A stretch of 64,000 nucleotides of DNA from Tetraselmis striata (Eukaryota; Chlorophyta; Chlorodendrophyceae; Chlorodendrales; Chlorodendraceae). The stretch covers positions 62,001 through 126,000 of the forward strand of contig VCJN01001804.1 of assembly GCA_006384855.1 (NCBI GenBank), in the 5' to 3' direction. Of this stretch, positions 1 through 11,894 are shown one piece after another; positions within the stretch are counted from its first letter, which is position 1; the number at the start of each line of letters is the position of its first letter. The notes beneath the pieces are model-generated. The model was not told where the DNA came from and made no database searches. It saw nothing but the letters and a program-made list of their open reading frames with translations. A program made the translations under genes and the position numbers.

Positions 1-109
1 TTTGATCGCCGACATATATATATATCTCGGAATCGAAACACTGTGTCAGCTCTGGCGGTGATGGGGGCGGGGCTGCTCACGGTCTGACGGCGCCGGGCCG
101 CTTGCGCAG

Positions 110-419
110 GTGGATCTATCGCGTGGATAAGTCGCGCGTGAACGAGTTCGGCTTCTCCGCCGAGCCGCCGCCGGAGGGCGATGCCGCGGCGCTCCCGGCA
201 CCACTCGCCGCCGAGAGCGAGAGCGTGGGCGAGGGCGAGGACGTAGCGGCCGCGAAGAACAGTGGCGACGACTCGCACGCCAACGGCGGCAGCAAGGCCT
301 TGCGCCGCCGCGGCGCCGCTTCCGGGGCGAGCACTGGGACTGCGGGGGCGGGCGGGAAGTCGGACGAGAGCAGCCGCGAGTCGCCGGCGGCCGATCAGCA
401 GAAAGCGAAGGCTAACTAG
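110..419 (+). CDS. 3'-terminal exon of a gene entering from the left; product unknown
   Basis: An open frame starts right after a good 3' splice site (cttgcgcag, ending at 109) and stops with TAG at 417-419, so this is read as a last exon whose upstream part lies outside the window. About 100 residues are encoded. The first 20 or so (WIYRVDKSRVNEFGF) look ordered and basic. The rest is low-complexity Ala/Glu/Gly/Ser/Asp with a Lys-rich end, as in a disordered tail. I do not recognise the family. The frame has strong GC-rich third positions, like the safe genes in this window. It could also be a chance GC-rich frame; the splice site and the ordered first residues are the only support. Confidence 0.4.
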
Positions 420-1219
420 CGGCTGAAGCGAGGCAACCCTCCGCCGAGGTCACCTCAACATGTAGCTCGTGAACTTGTCTGTATCGTGATGTGCACGACT
501 GTAGAAATCAATGGCAATCAATGGAGACGGCTCTAGTCGAAGTTCATTTTTTTATGCATCCAAGATTTTTACCTCTTTCCGACGTCGTGGTGTATCCGCC
601 CGCCGAGCACCAAGTGCAACAGAAGGCAGCCTTGACATGTCACTGACATTTCTGCTGCACCGCTTGACCGCTCTGTTCCCGCGACGCACAACTTCGAGTC
701 ATAGAGAGCGAACGGGTGGGTCACATCGTGCTGCCAGTGGCAAGCTAGCCCCCCGAGAGCAACCCTGGCGCACAAGGTGGAGAGCAACATAATAGCTGCA
801 ATTAAGTTGCCACAATTAAAACGTTCGCCAATTCAAACGCAATATGCCCAGAATGGCACGCTTCCTCCGCCGGCACCTGTGGCCCGGCGAGGGATCGAAG
901 CCTCCCTATCTCTACACCCGATGCGCCACTGCGCCTTCAGGTGAACTACGCCTCAATGTCCAAGTAGCGCTTCAACAAGTGAAGCTGCCCCTCTCCCCCG
1001 CTCCACGGAGCCTCGAATCCCAAATTCTGCTGGTCGCTGTCCGCCGACGCCTTCACGGCAGACGGGGCGTTGTGGCACGTAGCAGGTCCCTAGTGTTGCC
1101 GCTCATCCGGCATGGTCTCCAATGGGGAGGGTAGCATGCGCGAGCGCGGTCAGCCCTGCACGGGCTTGAATCGCCCAGCTGGCCTCGAGGCAGGTTTCGG
1201 TGAAGGGCGCCTGGATTGC
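420..1219. other. Intergenic, no gene seen
   Basis: About 800 bases hold only short overlapping frames with no family resemblance, and no repeat I could match elsewhere in the window. The first part is probably 3' UTR of the left-edge gene. The last part is 3' flank of the ankyrin gene on the minus strand. Confidence 0.5.
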
Positions 1220-2290
1220 TCACGGGATGGTCCGGATCCAGTCCACCAGGTGCGCGTGGCCTGCCTCCGCCGCCAGGCGCAGGAACTCGGCCTTGCTCCA
1301 CCCGGGGCACATCGAGCCGTGGATGAACTGCAGCGCCGCCAGCTGGCCCGCCTTGATGGCGCCGCCGTAGGTGCTCTTCCCGCGCTGGCAGCCGTTCTGA
1401 AACGCGTAAGACAGCACCTCGATGTGGCCGCCCTCCGCGGCCGCGCGGGGCGTGGTCCAGTCCCAGCGGAACTGCTGCGCGCGCAGCCACTGCAGCAGCT
1501 CCAGGTGCCCGCCCTCCGCGGCGCCCTCGCACGCCTTGAAGTTGTCCAGCACCTGGCCACGCCCCGGCCCCAGCTTGTGCAGCAGCCACGCGATGCTGTC
1601 TTGCCGCCCGGCGCGCGCGGCGCCGTAGGCCATCTGCGCGAGACAGAGCGGCACACCACCAGAGTGACTCATTGGTCGATCCACAGGCTCAACGAGCAAC
1701 ATGGTTTATATGTCAAGGCAAAGGGGCGGCGTTAGTCGTAGGGAGGGGGAGGGGGGGGCAACCCCCCGGCAAGGACCTTGGTGACGTTGGGCATGCGCCA
1801 GCCAGCACCCAGCAGCATCTTCATCCACGGCACCCCCGCCGCCGCCGCCTCCAGCACGGCGGCCTCGCCTTTCTGACACCCCTGGCGGCCCACCAGCCAC
1901 CTGCGCACCGAAACACCGCGGCTGAGATTCACCCAACTCGCCTACTGCAGTCAGGGGGGTAGGCGGGCATGCATGTGTGGCATGGGTACATTGCTACTTG
2001 TGTCCCATAATGGTTAGGTAGGTCGATCCATGCACCCCCCCATCCCCACCCACCCGCCCTCAACCCTTAGGGTTGGGTGTAGGGTTTAAGGGCCGTGTTT
2101 CCGGTTGCAGTACACATGGGCTCATCATGTGAAGGGTGTATAGCCAATGTACCAGCCCGCACATGACACACGGGTTATAGCACATGCACATGCCGGACTG
2201 CTTGATACTGCGGGCCAAACTGCGGAGAACGTGGAAGGTGGGACAAGACAAGGTGAGACAGAACTAGAGTAGACGAGGCTAGTTTGGGGG

Positions 2291-2322
<32 letters not shown>

Positions 2323-3188
2323 CTCGCCGCAGCAGCTCCGCGTTGCGGGTGCGGATGGCCTCGCACACAATCTCCTGCGTCAGCGGTGCGCCGCGCTCCA
2401 CCGCCCACAGCAGCAGGTCCAGCCGGCCCGCGCGCACCGTGGCCTCCGCCAGGCGGCTGTCCCATGGCATGCCCGCCCAGTGCGCCCACGACAGCATCTC
2501 GCGGCTGCAGCACATGTCGATGTAGCGCAGCGTGCTGCGGCTGGTGCGCCCCTCCGTGCTCAGCACGCCCTCGCGCACCTCCTTCGACACCAGCCGCAGC
2601 ACGCCTCGCCAGTGTGGGGATGCCTTGGTCGCCACCAGCTGCAGCACGCTGTCGGGTAACACCTGGAAGAGGAGCGTCGGTGACAGCAGGAAGGACATGA
2701 GGGAAGATGGAGCAGGGCATGCAGCTTCTTGTCTAGAGACAGCAGCGCCAAAGTCTGGGTGACGTCGTGGACAAGAGCACCGTAGGAACACTCACCTGGT
2801 ACGGTGTCTCCCGCGCGGCCTTGGCAGCCTCGATGGCACTATCCCAGCTGCGGTCGTTCGCCTGGATATGCAGCATCGCAATGCGCCCCTCCGCCCGCTC
2901 CGCCGCCTCCGCCGCGCGCCCGCCCGCCGACTCTAGCTGGCGGCGCGAGTCCTTGAGCTGCTGCTGCGTGCAGCTGAGCGTGGCGTAGGCTTGCGCCAGC
3001 CGGCCCTTCGATTCCGACAGCTCTTGGCTCAGCGCCGCTATGCGGTCGTTCGCCACCAGCAGCTCCGCCGTCGGCGGCTCCGTGCCGAACTGGTCGTCCA
3101 GCAGCGCGGCGTCTCCCGCGCGAGCTGCGCCGCCCCCGAGCCTGCCGAGCGCAGCCGGCGAGTGGCGCATAGCCGCATGGTAAGGCAT
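1220..3188 (-). CDS. Coiled-coil / F-box-like / ankyrin-type repeat protein (4 exons)
   Basis: Model of four exons: 3188-2796, 2662-2328, 1900-1777 and 1633-1220, giving 421 residues with all phases agreeing. Exon 1 (residues 1-131) is a heptad-rich coiled coil (ELSESKGRLAQAYATL and on). Exon 2 opens with VLPDSVLQLVA, the F-box-like start common in algal proteins of this class, followed by short helical repeats. Exons 3-4 carry ankyrin-like units of the form AAEGGHLELLQWLRAQ. Intron 2 appears to use a GC donor (gcgagccccc) that runs straight into a long poly-C tract; it is the only donor found that fits the phase. A plausible role is an adaptor, with F-box-like plus protein-binding repeats, in ubiquitin ligase recruitment; that is inference. 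The start is the first ATG of the open frame; an ATG at residue 7 is also possible. Confidence 0.75.
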
Positions 3189-3541
3189 CGTGCTTCAACT
3201 GACTGGGTTATCTAGCCAGGACTATCCCACGACTTCTTGGTCCTGGGTATTCGTAGTGTGCCCGAAGAAGTGAGTCAGGCATGCCCGAATTCGGGGACGG
3301 ACGGCAACTGCTGCACTCATAGGGGTACGCTCATACCGAGCACGCCGAAGCAACTACTCGCTACAGCGGTCCCACAGCAGGAATCCTGCACACGATACAG
3401 GTGCGCCTGCCGAGCCCTGCCACACGATAGAAGCGGCCTTTGCGGCGAGCGGATAGCAGCGACCAAGGCAGGTACAGGCAGCAAAGCAGGCTGTTTCCAG
3501 TACGAGTAATACCCGTACGGGTACTGAAGATATTTCCATCT

Positions 3542-3835
3542 TTATTTGTTTAATCTCCGCCCGTCGGCCTGCCAGGGACTGGACTGACTGCTTTGCTGCT
3601 GGCACCGAGCAGCGAGGGTGAGCTTGCACCTTGCGGGCGGCATATCACGGGCGCATTCTGCCAGGGGAGACGGCGGGAGTTCGGCAGTAGTTCCTGAAGG
3701 GCCGGCCGCAAGGAGGCCCTCCAGCGCGAGGACGACCAGCTCCTCGCGGGGGCGACCAGGGTACTCCGCCTCCAGCCTGGCCAGGACACCGGCCGCGCCA
3801 GGAGGCATGACCAGCAACAGATCCCCCGGCTTCAT
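3542..3835 (-). CDS. Possible small protein, 97 aa, unknown
   Basis: A free-standing frame begins MKPGDLLLVMPPGAAG and has a helical, Leu/Glu-rich middle (LEAEYPGRPREELVVLALEGL) before a low-complexity end. It lies about 350 bases upstream of the ankyrin gene on the same strand. The ordered first half looks more protein-like than the shadow frames around it. No family is recognised, no splice evidence is visible, and it could be chance. Confidence 0.2.
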   Translation of the reverse strand: MKPGDLLLVMPPGAAGVLARLEAEYPGRPREELVVLALEGLLAAGPSGTTAELPPSPLAECARDMPPARCKLTLAARCQQQSSQSSPWQADGRRLNK

Positions 3836-4113
3836 CGTGCCCGCTCACAGTGTGACTGTAGTATGGGGTTGAATGCTTGCACAGAGTTATGCTCTGACTC
3901 GTCTCGTCGCCCACTGCTGCTCGACCTGGTAGTGCCAGTCTGCCAGATAGGGACGGAGCGGCGTTTGAGGGTGCGGCGAGTCCGCCCTGTCCTGTTCTTG
4001 TCGTCGTGGCGGTGCTCTAATGTCTTTTACGTGCATCGATATAATGTTAATGCGTGTTTCGCGTAATTTCTTTCAGCATCTTTCGATATCGTTCTGATGT
4101 GTTTGCTGCTGCG

Positions 4114-4818
4114 TGAACTTTTTGGTTACAGGGAGAGCGTCCGGAGAATGCACGCAAAGTACTGGGGGAGGAAAAAGCCCGTGCTGCTGCTGCTGCTGCT
4201 GGCGGTGTCGATGGATGGGCACACATATTCACTTAAAAGCGACCACTATATATGTGGATTAATAATAATAAGATCGCGATCGTCCTAACTACATTTTGTA
4301 TATTCTACTGCTGTATCCATGAGAACTCGTAGCAGTACGGTGCCGTATCGGTACCGATACGGGTGCCGACGCACCTAAGGACGATTTAATATAGGAGAGA
4401 CACGCGGTAGTTTAAGACGACTTTTGGGGGTCGGTGACCGTGGTCGGTAACCCGTACGGCGATACCTGTACCATCTCTGTACGGCGCTGTGTTAGGGCTT
4501 TAACTTAGTAGTTAGTTAGCGCGGCTCTATTACTGTGATGGGAAAGTTGCAGAACAGCAGGGTGTCGATTTGACCTTTTTAGCAAAATAGGGTGTAGTAA
4601 GGATTACATAAACCACCCTGCGAGTTTACTGGCAAGTGGCACAGTGGGGAACAGGGTTGTGCGTAGGTCCATTTGTTGCCGCCGACTCGAGTACGTCCAT
4701 TATTTACTTTTAAGTTCCCGTGGCGGCACAGCGGAACCATATATTTCAAGTAGGCTTTTTCCTTCCCCAGTACTTTGCGTGCATTCTCTGGACGCTCTCC
4801 CTGTAACCAAAAAGTTCA
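4114..4818. mobile_element. MITE-like element with 65-66 bp terminal inverted repeats
   Basis: The arm at 4114-4179 (tgaactttttggttacaggg...) is repeated as its reverse complement at 4753-4818 with two mismatches, enclosing about 570 bases. The interior has no coding frame I trust, so this looks like a non-autonomous DNA transposon (MITE) or a fold-back element. The outer 24 bases of the arm recur once more at 12047-12070, showing that the end sequence is a dispersed family. I could not identify a convincing target-site duplication. Confidence 0.6.
4343..4362. repeat. Perfect 20-bp palindrome
   Basis: ccgtatcggtaccgatacgg reads the same on both strands. It lies inside the MITE-like element and is flanked by ggtg/gggtgcc, extending the symmetry loosely. 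Similar GTACC-centred words are scattered through the intergenic DNA. Confidence 0.7.
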
Positions 4819-4956
4819 TATATTTCAAGTTGAGTAATTATCGTTCTGCTAACAAGATCGCGCTAGTTCACGGAGTAGAGCCGAAATACTTGGCGGGAAG
4901 GTATGAAAGCGTTAGTGAAAGCGTTGAGGGAAAACGGAGTCGGGGGGGGCGCTGCG

Positions 4957-5165
4957 TGTCACAGCGAAACTGTAAGATGGCAGGCTCACGTGTTACCGCT
5001 GCTTTATGGCATCAACTCGTGTTGCACACAACGGGGCGCAGCGACGGGTGGACTAGTAACTTATTGTACCACTTACCAGCACATGGTAGCCGGAAAAGCG
5101 GGTAGGAATCAACGGAGGAAACCCCGCCCATACACTAGTTTAGATGATGTCAAATTGAGTGTAGT
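4957..5165 (+). repeat. Direct repeat, left copy
   Basis: About 190-200 bases beginning cacagcgaaactgtaagatgg and including ggcaggctca, cgcagcga, actagtaac and gtagccggaaa recur in the same orientation at 7988-8180 with moderate divergence and small indels. The pair encloses the tyrosine-recombinase fossil, so these could be the element's terminal or split direct repeats. Confidence 0.6.
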
Positions 5166-5329
5166 TTTGCCAGAGAAGAGAGAACGAAGAGAGCGGCGGA
5201 TTTGCGAAGCATGGATAGCGTCAAGTCGCAAGGAGGCAATGGGTCGGCCATTGCAGCGGAGTCTTGTTGAACTTGGAAATGGCGAAGGGGCGCGATGTGG
5301 CCGATTGAAGAAGAACCACGCGCCATGCA

Positions 5330-6360
5330 TGTGACGGGAGGACGTTAAGGTCGATGTAGTCCAGATAGATGTCGGAGTTTGTGGCCCATCCGCCTTGATG
5401 GCGGATGTGGGACAGCGGGACGCCGATGGCGCCAGCAACACATGATGCACCCTACCTTATGGCGAAGGATGTAAGAGCTCCATGAAGTGCTTGCGGGAAC
5501 TACGGGCAACACCGATGAGACGAACGGAGGTAAAGAGCAAGTCTAACATTGTAGCGGCAGTCCATGACTCACTTGGGTTGTTGCTCGCTCGGGGTGACCG
5601 TCCCGAAGTTTGTCTCGGCCAAGGCATCACGAACCATGGGGAAGCATACTGGATGTTGCCAATGAAGTCAGTGGTGCATGAGGCGGCCGACACAGGGGTG
5701 TTACGCCACGGGAAGGAGTAGCATCGTCTTCGGGGTTGCGCCGGCCGGCACGTCCTTTCTCACGGTACACATGCGGGGTGATGTTGTAGGAGTCGACATG
5801 CATGTCCCGCACTCGGCAGGACAGTCACGCAAGTAAGTCCCTTGGCAAGGAACATGAAATTGACAATCGCGGCGATGAGGGCCCGGGCGGGACTACTAAC
5901 TCGGGGGGGGGGGGGGGGGGGGGGGGGGAGCAGACACAATCAAGCCGGCTCGCTCGACGAAAGCGTAAGCAACATCATCAAGCAACGGGACTTGCAAAGG
6001 GGTAGCTTCCATGCGGCGTTGCCTTAGCAGTAGACCACGACGCACGGCGGTGAGGTGCATGTTGTCCTTAGCGATGCGGTCGATGTTGTGCAGTTCGAAG
6101 AACGTGCTGATTGTTGGCATTTAGGGTTGCAACGACTTCGCCCCAATGTGGTCCCGCTCTCCAATCCAAGAGACGTACCTGACGAGAATGGCAGTGGTCA
6201 CCTCCAGCGGGCTGGTGTTCTCGGAGTCGCTAGAGAACTCCGTGAACTGAGACAACTTGCCGGCGTAGCTCTTGAGCGTATGGGCAATGAGGGACTGAGC
6301 TGGAGAGGAGATCGAAGGCCCGCCGCCCGAGCTCGTCCGAGCCGAACATTTCAATTAGAT
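5330..6360 (-). mobile_element. Tyrosine-recombinase element (Crypton/DIRS/Ngaro-like), fossil
   Basis: The minus strand near 6354-5900 resembles the N-terminal SAM-like core-binding domain of tyrosine recombinases (LKSYAGKLSQFTEF, then LVRYVSWIGER). Near 5450-5330 it resembles the end of the catalytic domain (PLSHIRHQGGWATNSDIYL, a version of the H-x-x-R region). The pieces lie in the right order and spacing for one recombinase gene, but it is broken in several places and carries a poly-C run. The enclosing direct repeats (4957-5165 and 7988-8180) would fit a DIRS/Ngaro-type layout. A Crypton DNA transposon is the alternative. No transposon RT is seen on the same strand. Moderately old by appearance. 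Confidence 0.55.
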
Positions 6361-7987
6361 GGGACCGAAGTGAAGCTGCCCATGGAGCGACTTTCGGGCT
6401 CGTCAATCATGTAAGTGCGACGTTTGACGGATATTAACAAGCCGAGGCCGGTCAATCCCGGCAAAGTAATCGTCTTAAACCGGTAACTGGTAGACCGGGA
6501 GTTGACCGTCACGGGTTAGTATGGACACTAGTACGGTTTTGCAGGGCAATGTTAAGGTACAAGGGCCGCCCCGCGCGCGCCGTCGCGCCCGTAGCGCCTG
6601 TCTTGCGTGTAACGTATGCGAGCAAATGATGGTAGTTGCGAACCAATTGTAACCCGTAGAATAGCAACCGACGGACACAATGATGAGATGAAACGGGAGA
6701 CGGGTTGTTGAACCGTCATTTGCATGTGTGCGGATGGTTGAGCCGCACTCGGCTGTGGTTGTAAGAAGCGCCGCATCGAGGAAGGTCTAAATGAAGTCTG
6801 TGGGGTAGGGGGTCCGGTCCAGACACGGGGCACTCATCGCGCCATTCAGCTACCAAGATTTGTTTCGCGGTGCGGCGGTCACCGAAAGGCGACCTCGCAA
6901 AGCGCCAGCAGCTCCGACGGAAGGCGCCCACGCCGTCACTCGTGCTAATCTAGATTCGCTCGCGGTTTCGTTCGCTCCGACGGAAGCTTCGCGGCCACGC
7001 CCTCGAACCCCACCTCGTCCACGTCCACACCCGCGACTTGCGAGCGTTGCCGCTACCCGAGCAGTGGCGATAAGCTTCGCGCTGTTGGCGACCGTCGCCT
7101 CGAAGACTCGACGTTCGTAGTCCCGCATCCGGTCACCGAAATCCCTAGAGTCCAAATGCTCCGCTGCGTGCTAAAAATGCCGAGCTCGCAGTACGTCTAG
7201 CACTCCATGGTCACCGAGCACCGCTTGGTCTGGTTAAGCCTCCGTAAGAAGATTAGATGAAAGCGAGACGCCTTGTCGATGGCCCCGGCGTGGTTCCGGG
7301 CGCGCGAGATATATACGGTGGGTGAAGTTTTGATTAGAAGCGGGCGGACTACGTAGGGCAGCGGCTCGTCGAGATCCACAAAGAGAACAGCTATGTGAGC
7401 CCCCAAAACACGTCATCCAAGTGTACTAATTCTGAGCCGGCAAACGCCGGTCATCCTGCTCGAGGTAGTCGTTCGTCATGTCGCTACGCAAAGGGAAAAT
7501 CCCAGACACGGCTGACCGGTTGAACGTCCTCGCAACCGTGCTCGGCTCGTTGCAATAGCTTTGGCACCGCGAGATAGTCATCCTCGTCACTCGTGGATTT
7601 TGCTCCGACACGGCCGCCCTAAGTAATAAGCTCTAGCAAGTCGGGGCGCACTTCGGCTCTCCCGCTACCTGCCGGCTGTCCCGCGACGCGCTGCCCGGAA
7701 CTATAGCGATGTGCTCCGTCTTCACCGACACCACGCTGACCAACTGTCAATTGGGCCAACGACGATGTGACCTCGAGCTGCAATGTAGACTAGGCATGTA
7801 TGCTTGCTTGCAGCGATTCGAGCGTCGGCTCAGCGACGGGGTCTTCTCCACCTGGCATGGTGACGCACGGACGTACGGATGACAATTACACACACGGATA
7901 GATGTTGATCCGGGTGTGGTCTTATTGAAACAACCTGTGACGTTGCCCGCAATATAACCTGTCAAGGGATACTTAATCGTTGTGTGT
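6361..7987. other. Inside of the repeat-bounded block; no gene recognised
   Basis: Only weak frames are present. A 101-residue frame at 7155-6850 (-) begins MDSRDFGDRMRDYERRVFEATVANS and has an Arg/Gly-rich middle; it could be the N-terminal part of the recombinase element's protein, but nothing proves it. No other structure is visible. Confidence 0.3.
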
Positions 7988-8180
7988 AACACAGCGAAAC
8001 TGGAAGATGGCAGGCTCAGCTGTTACGGCTGCTTTTTATGTCTACCCGTGATGCCCAAGAACGGGCGCAGCGAGGGGTGAACTAGTAACCCGTACCACTT
8101 AGCATCACATGTAGCCGGAAAGCGGGTATTCGGAGAGCAAGAAACCCCATAAACTATTTTAGATCATAATACAGTTCAAT
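7988..8180 (+). repeat. Direct repeat, right copy
   Basis: Second copy of the repeat at 4957-5165, in the same orientation, about 3.03 kb away. Confidence 0.6.
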
Positions 8181-8484
8181 TTCATTCTGGTTACGGTGTC
8201 GCGTAACACCAAGTATACATCGAACATGCTACGTCAACTTTACGTAGCTTCCGTCGCCTCAGAACAATGAGAATCGCGTGGCATCTGCCGTCGCGTGTAG
8301 CAGTAGTGTTGTATCGATTATCCGTACATAACGACTACTACCAGGAGTACCAGCCGCATGATGAGTAGAACGCCGCCGCGCCGCCGAGTCAGTCATGCGA
8401 GGCGATCGAGGCGGGTACATGTAGTCAACGGTAAGGTTCGGAACGACCCGATGTGGTTATTCGCCGCTCAGTCTGCGATGGCGT

Positions 8485-8575
8485 TGTGGTCCGCATATGC
8501 GGTGTTGCGCATGTTGCGCATGCAATAATACTGCGCATATGCCGCATATATGCCGCATGCGGTTATATGGCGCAA
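8485..8575. repeat. GCATATGC-rich palindromic low-complexity stretch
   Basis: Overlapping self-complementary words (gcatatgc, gcgcatgttgcgcatgc, gccgcatatatgccgcatgcgg) fill about 90 bases. They could form hairpins. There is no coding potential. Confidence 0.6.
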
Positions 8576-8789
8576 GCAAGAGTAGCAAATATCATCCCAT
8601 GAACGAACATGGTTTTTCAACTATTAAGTGATTTATTGCGCCTCGGTGATCATAGACACGCCTGCCCATCGCCGGCAGTCGGCGGCGCGCTCGTATATGA
8701 CAATTGCTCTCGACTTATTTTCGATGGCGAGTAGGCGCGGGCAATCGGTATGGCAGCGCCGCCCAATGTGCTGAATAGGAGGTCCATGC

Positions 8790-9990
8790 GGAAGGCGGGT
8801 TTTAACAGCATCCGCCAACAGCATCCCTCCGCAAGCCATCGCGATTCGCGCCGAGGTGGAGAAGCGCGACGATACGATGGACGAGGCCACATGCATGGCG
8901 GCGGGCTTCAACGCCGACGCTGGATATTTGATGGGCTTGCCGGAGCACGTCTGGCCGGCCCTTCAAGGCTTCCGCACGTTCATTAAGGCGTCCGTGGCTC
9001 TATAGGTGCGCTTCGACAAGATGCGCGCGTGCATCGCGGACGTGGAGGCCGCGCTGCGCGAGGCCCCGGCCGACATCGAGTGGCCCGAGCTTGTGGCCAC
9101 CACGGCATCCCGGTCCTCAATTTGCCGTTCGGGTCGCTAGGAATTGTGTGTGCCTACATGCGCGGCAAGGCGGAGGAGCTACACGAGGCGGTGGACGCAA
9201 GTGAGCTTGAGGAAGCTCATGTATGTCAAGCCTACCCGCGCCATGCTGCCACACATCGCCACGCATGCCGGGCCTTGCTCAAGCATTGCATGCAACACAA
9301 GGCGGAATATTCGCTCCGCAACCGCCTCCCATCCGAAGTGGAGGCCTTCGCGAAGGCGGTGGATGCCAGCTTCGTCCTCGCGGCGGTCGAGCGGGTGCCA
9401 TGAGTCTCTTTTGATCCCTCCACGGACGGCACCGACACTACCCATCCGGTGGTAAGCGATTTCATGGCGGAGTTCTTGATGCACGACGTAGACGACCCGA
9501 ACCCCTCGGCAGCGGAGGCAGCTACTTTGAGCGAGGATGCAGTGGCCATGGCGCACGGCCGGCTTCGCCTCCCAACCCGGTTGAAGGGTGATGGCATCCG
9601 CCACATGGCTATCGTCCGTGCTTTGATGCCGCCTGCATCGGTTGCATGTACGACATCCTCACGAGGCGCTCCACAAGGATTCATCTCCGACACCAACACC
9701 CCCACCCATGGCTTCTTTGTCCCACAGCTTAAGCCCGTAATTGGCTGAGGCAGCTTCAATGCAACTTCTTCCGCCCGCCACATTCAATGAACTTATCCTT
9801 AACGATGCTCGTGGGTCGGCCAGCTACACCGCGACGGTGCGCGAGGCGTGGGGGGCCCTTCGGGTTGCTACTACTTGCCACCTCGGTCAGCGATGCACGG
9901 ACGCCCGCGAGATGGAGCGGGTGACTGTCGGAGGCTACGCCGGGATCGCAAAAGGAGCAGACGGCATTCCAGGACCGGGCTAACAACTCT
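8790..9990 (+). mobile_element. Degraded reverse-transcriptase-type element, C-terminal part
   Basis: Broken plus-strand frames contain blocks such as TCMAAGFNADAGYLMGLPEH, AYMRGKAEELHEAVDAS, CRALLKHCMQHKAEYSLRN, GRLRLPTRLKGDGIRHMA and HGFFVPQLKPVIG. Blocks of this kind follow the RT domain in retroelement proteins that are very common in algal genomes. The catalytic YxDD part is not visible in the window. The pieces are in order but in different frames with internal stops, so this is a dead fragment. Assignment to LINE rather than to another non-LTR class is inference. Confidence 0.45.
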
Positions 9991-11894
9991 CGGCTTACTT
10001 CGGAATGAGGTGGGCACTCTATCACATGATTGCATGGAACGGATCTTGTTCGGTCTGTCAGCTCGATGACACGGCGTCGTCGGGCATGTGGACGGTGGTC
10101 ATCCCCATTGCGTGGGCGGTCATGACCCCGCATAGCTTTGGGACGAGGTACTTCTTTTTGTCTAGCCCATGCTTTGCCCCGGTGGTTGGGAGCCATATCA
10201 TTCTGCCCTCGATAGAGCACAACACCGTCACGGTCGATCTACATGGCGACGCACTCATGAGCCTCATGGTAAATGAAGACACTCACTGGCGTGTACAACA
10301 CGATCCTATTGCATACGTCTTTTGCGATCACTGTGTTAACGATCAAGGTATCGTTGTACGCCGATATAGGTGGTTGTTCGAAGAGTTCGTGGATGGTTGA
10401 TTTCGTGGCAGAGAAACGTGGCAGATTTCGAAGAGTTCGTGGATGGTTGTGTTCACTCAGGAGACGGACCTCCACCGTTGGCTTGATGGGTGATCCGTGC
10501 GTCGTCAGGAGTGGTGTTAGCGGGGGCATCAAGCGCGTCCTCTGCGGCGCGCCCACGCTACTTGAGGTCAAGACTATTCGACATGGGGTCAGTAAGTGCA
10601 CTGATGTGCCCCGGGCCACGGTAGCGGATCATTATGTTTGAGCGCTCCATGTTGGGCGAGCGACATGCAACGGGGGTTGGCAGTGCGGGATGCGGCGTGG
10701 CATAATACGGACCTGGCGAAGAAGGGCCCAGTTCGAGACTGACTGAGCATTTTGGTTTACACGGGCATTGTATTCGGCACAATGGGTGGGTGAGCAAGGG
10801 GTTGCGGTGCGCCGATTGAACGGACGGGACGGTGCACGTTGTCGCATGCTTGGCCGCGGATCGGGGCGCCCTCTCATCGCGGGGCACTCGCTCGGTCCTC
10901 CCTCCGGGCTCACCATGAATCCTTACTCGCAAGGGATTTCCTCGGGGCCCTGAGCTTGGTGGCGGCTCGATAGTATGTGTGCTTGCTGAGCCTATTCAGA
11001 CGGCGCAGATTGATTCTCCTCTCCGCCATATCCCGCTGATTAATTAAGTTGTTGCACAGCGCGCCCGTGCCGCGGAGGCGTGGATCACCCTCGCACACAC
11101 GTGCACGCGTGGCCCGGACTCCGAACCGGGCGCGCAGCACTCATTCATCCTGCCTCGTGCGGGGTGCGGGCCGTTTCTAAGCCGCTACTTGTAGCGCTAC
11201 TCCTTTTACAATGAGCGGTGGATTTGTGATTGGTCTTTTTGTAATTCACACCAGTACCCGTACCAGGGCGGTACCTTCAACGCCCCCCCCCCCCCCCCCC
11301 CCCCCCCCCACAAACCCTAGCACCCGCCTGAGCAGTCCGCCGCCCGCGAGTCGCAGACCCGGCGGTAGGCCTCAGCACGCCCCCCAGACTGCGCGCCCCT
11401 ATGCTCGTCGGCCAGCATAGGGCCGCCCGGTACCCGCTCACTGGGAGGATTTAGAGCCTGACGACTTCCTTACGGGGAGGCTGCAGATAGGCCGTTGGGG
11501 GAGGGCGGGGGTGGGGGTGGGGGTGGGGGGGTGGGGGGGGGGGGGGGGGGGGGGTGGCGCTGTTGGCTGTGGCGCACGAGCACCTACATCCGTTCGGCGG
11601 CCCCGATGTGGCCTCGAGCCGCGGCGATTATGCGCCCCGTCTGCTTGCGGACGACTAACGGGCCGGACGCGACGACTACCTGTAGCCTTGGCAGCACCAG
11701 TGCCATGTGCCGCCGGCAGCAGTGCCCTCAGGTGCGGCTTGTATAGCTAGCTCCATCCCGCCTTTCCCTGTAGCCCCTTTCCTTCGACAGCCCTGGGCCG
11801 ACGCCGCCGGTTCACGGTGGAACAGAAGAGCCCTGCCTGTATGTATCGAGCAGGCAGTGCTAAGGATGATTCATATATAAACCATATGATTATT
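9991..11894. other. Gene-poor spacer with homopolymer runs
   Basis: There is a 23-bp direct repeat (gaagagttcgtggatggttg and flanks) at 10377-10399 and 10427-10449. A poly-C run lies near 11281-11309 and a G-rich run near 11495-11555. A frame at 10005-10400 (+) has no recognised homology and is probably chance or transposon debris. Confidence 0.4.

Noticed and set aside
2055-2092. Interstitial telomere
   Set aside because: Only a few degenerate TTAGGG-like words; too short to claim a telomeric insertion.
10005-10400. 131-aa plus-strand frame
   Set aside because: No recognisable domain, and it lies in transposon debris; not enough to call a gene.
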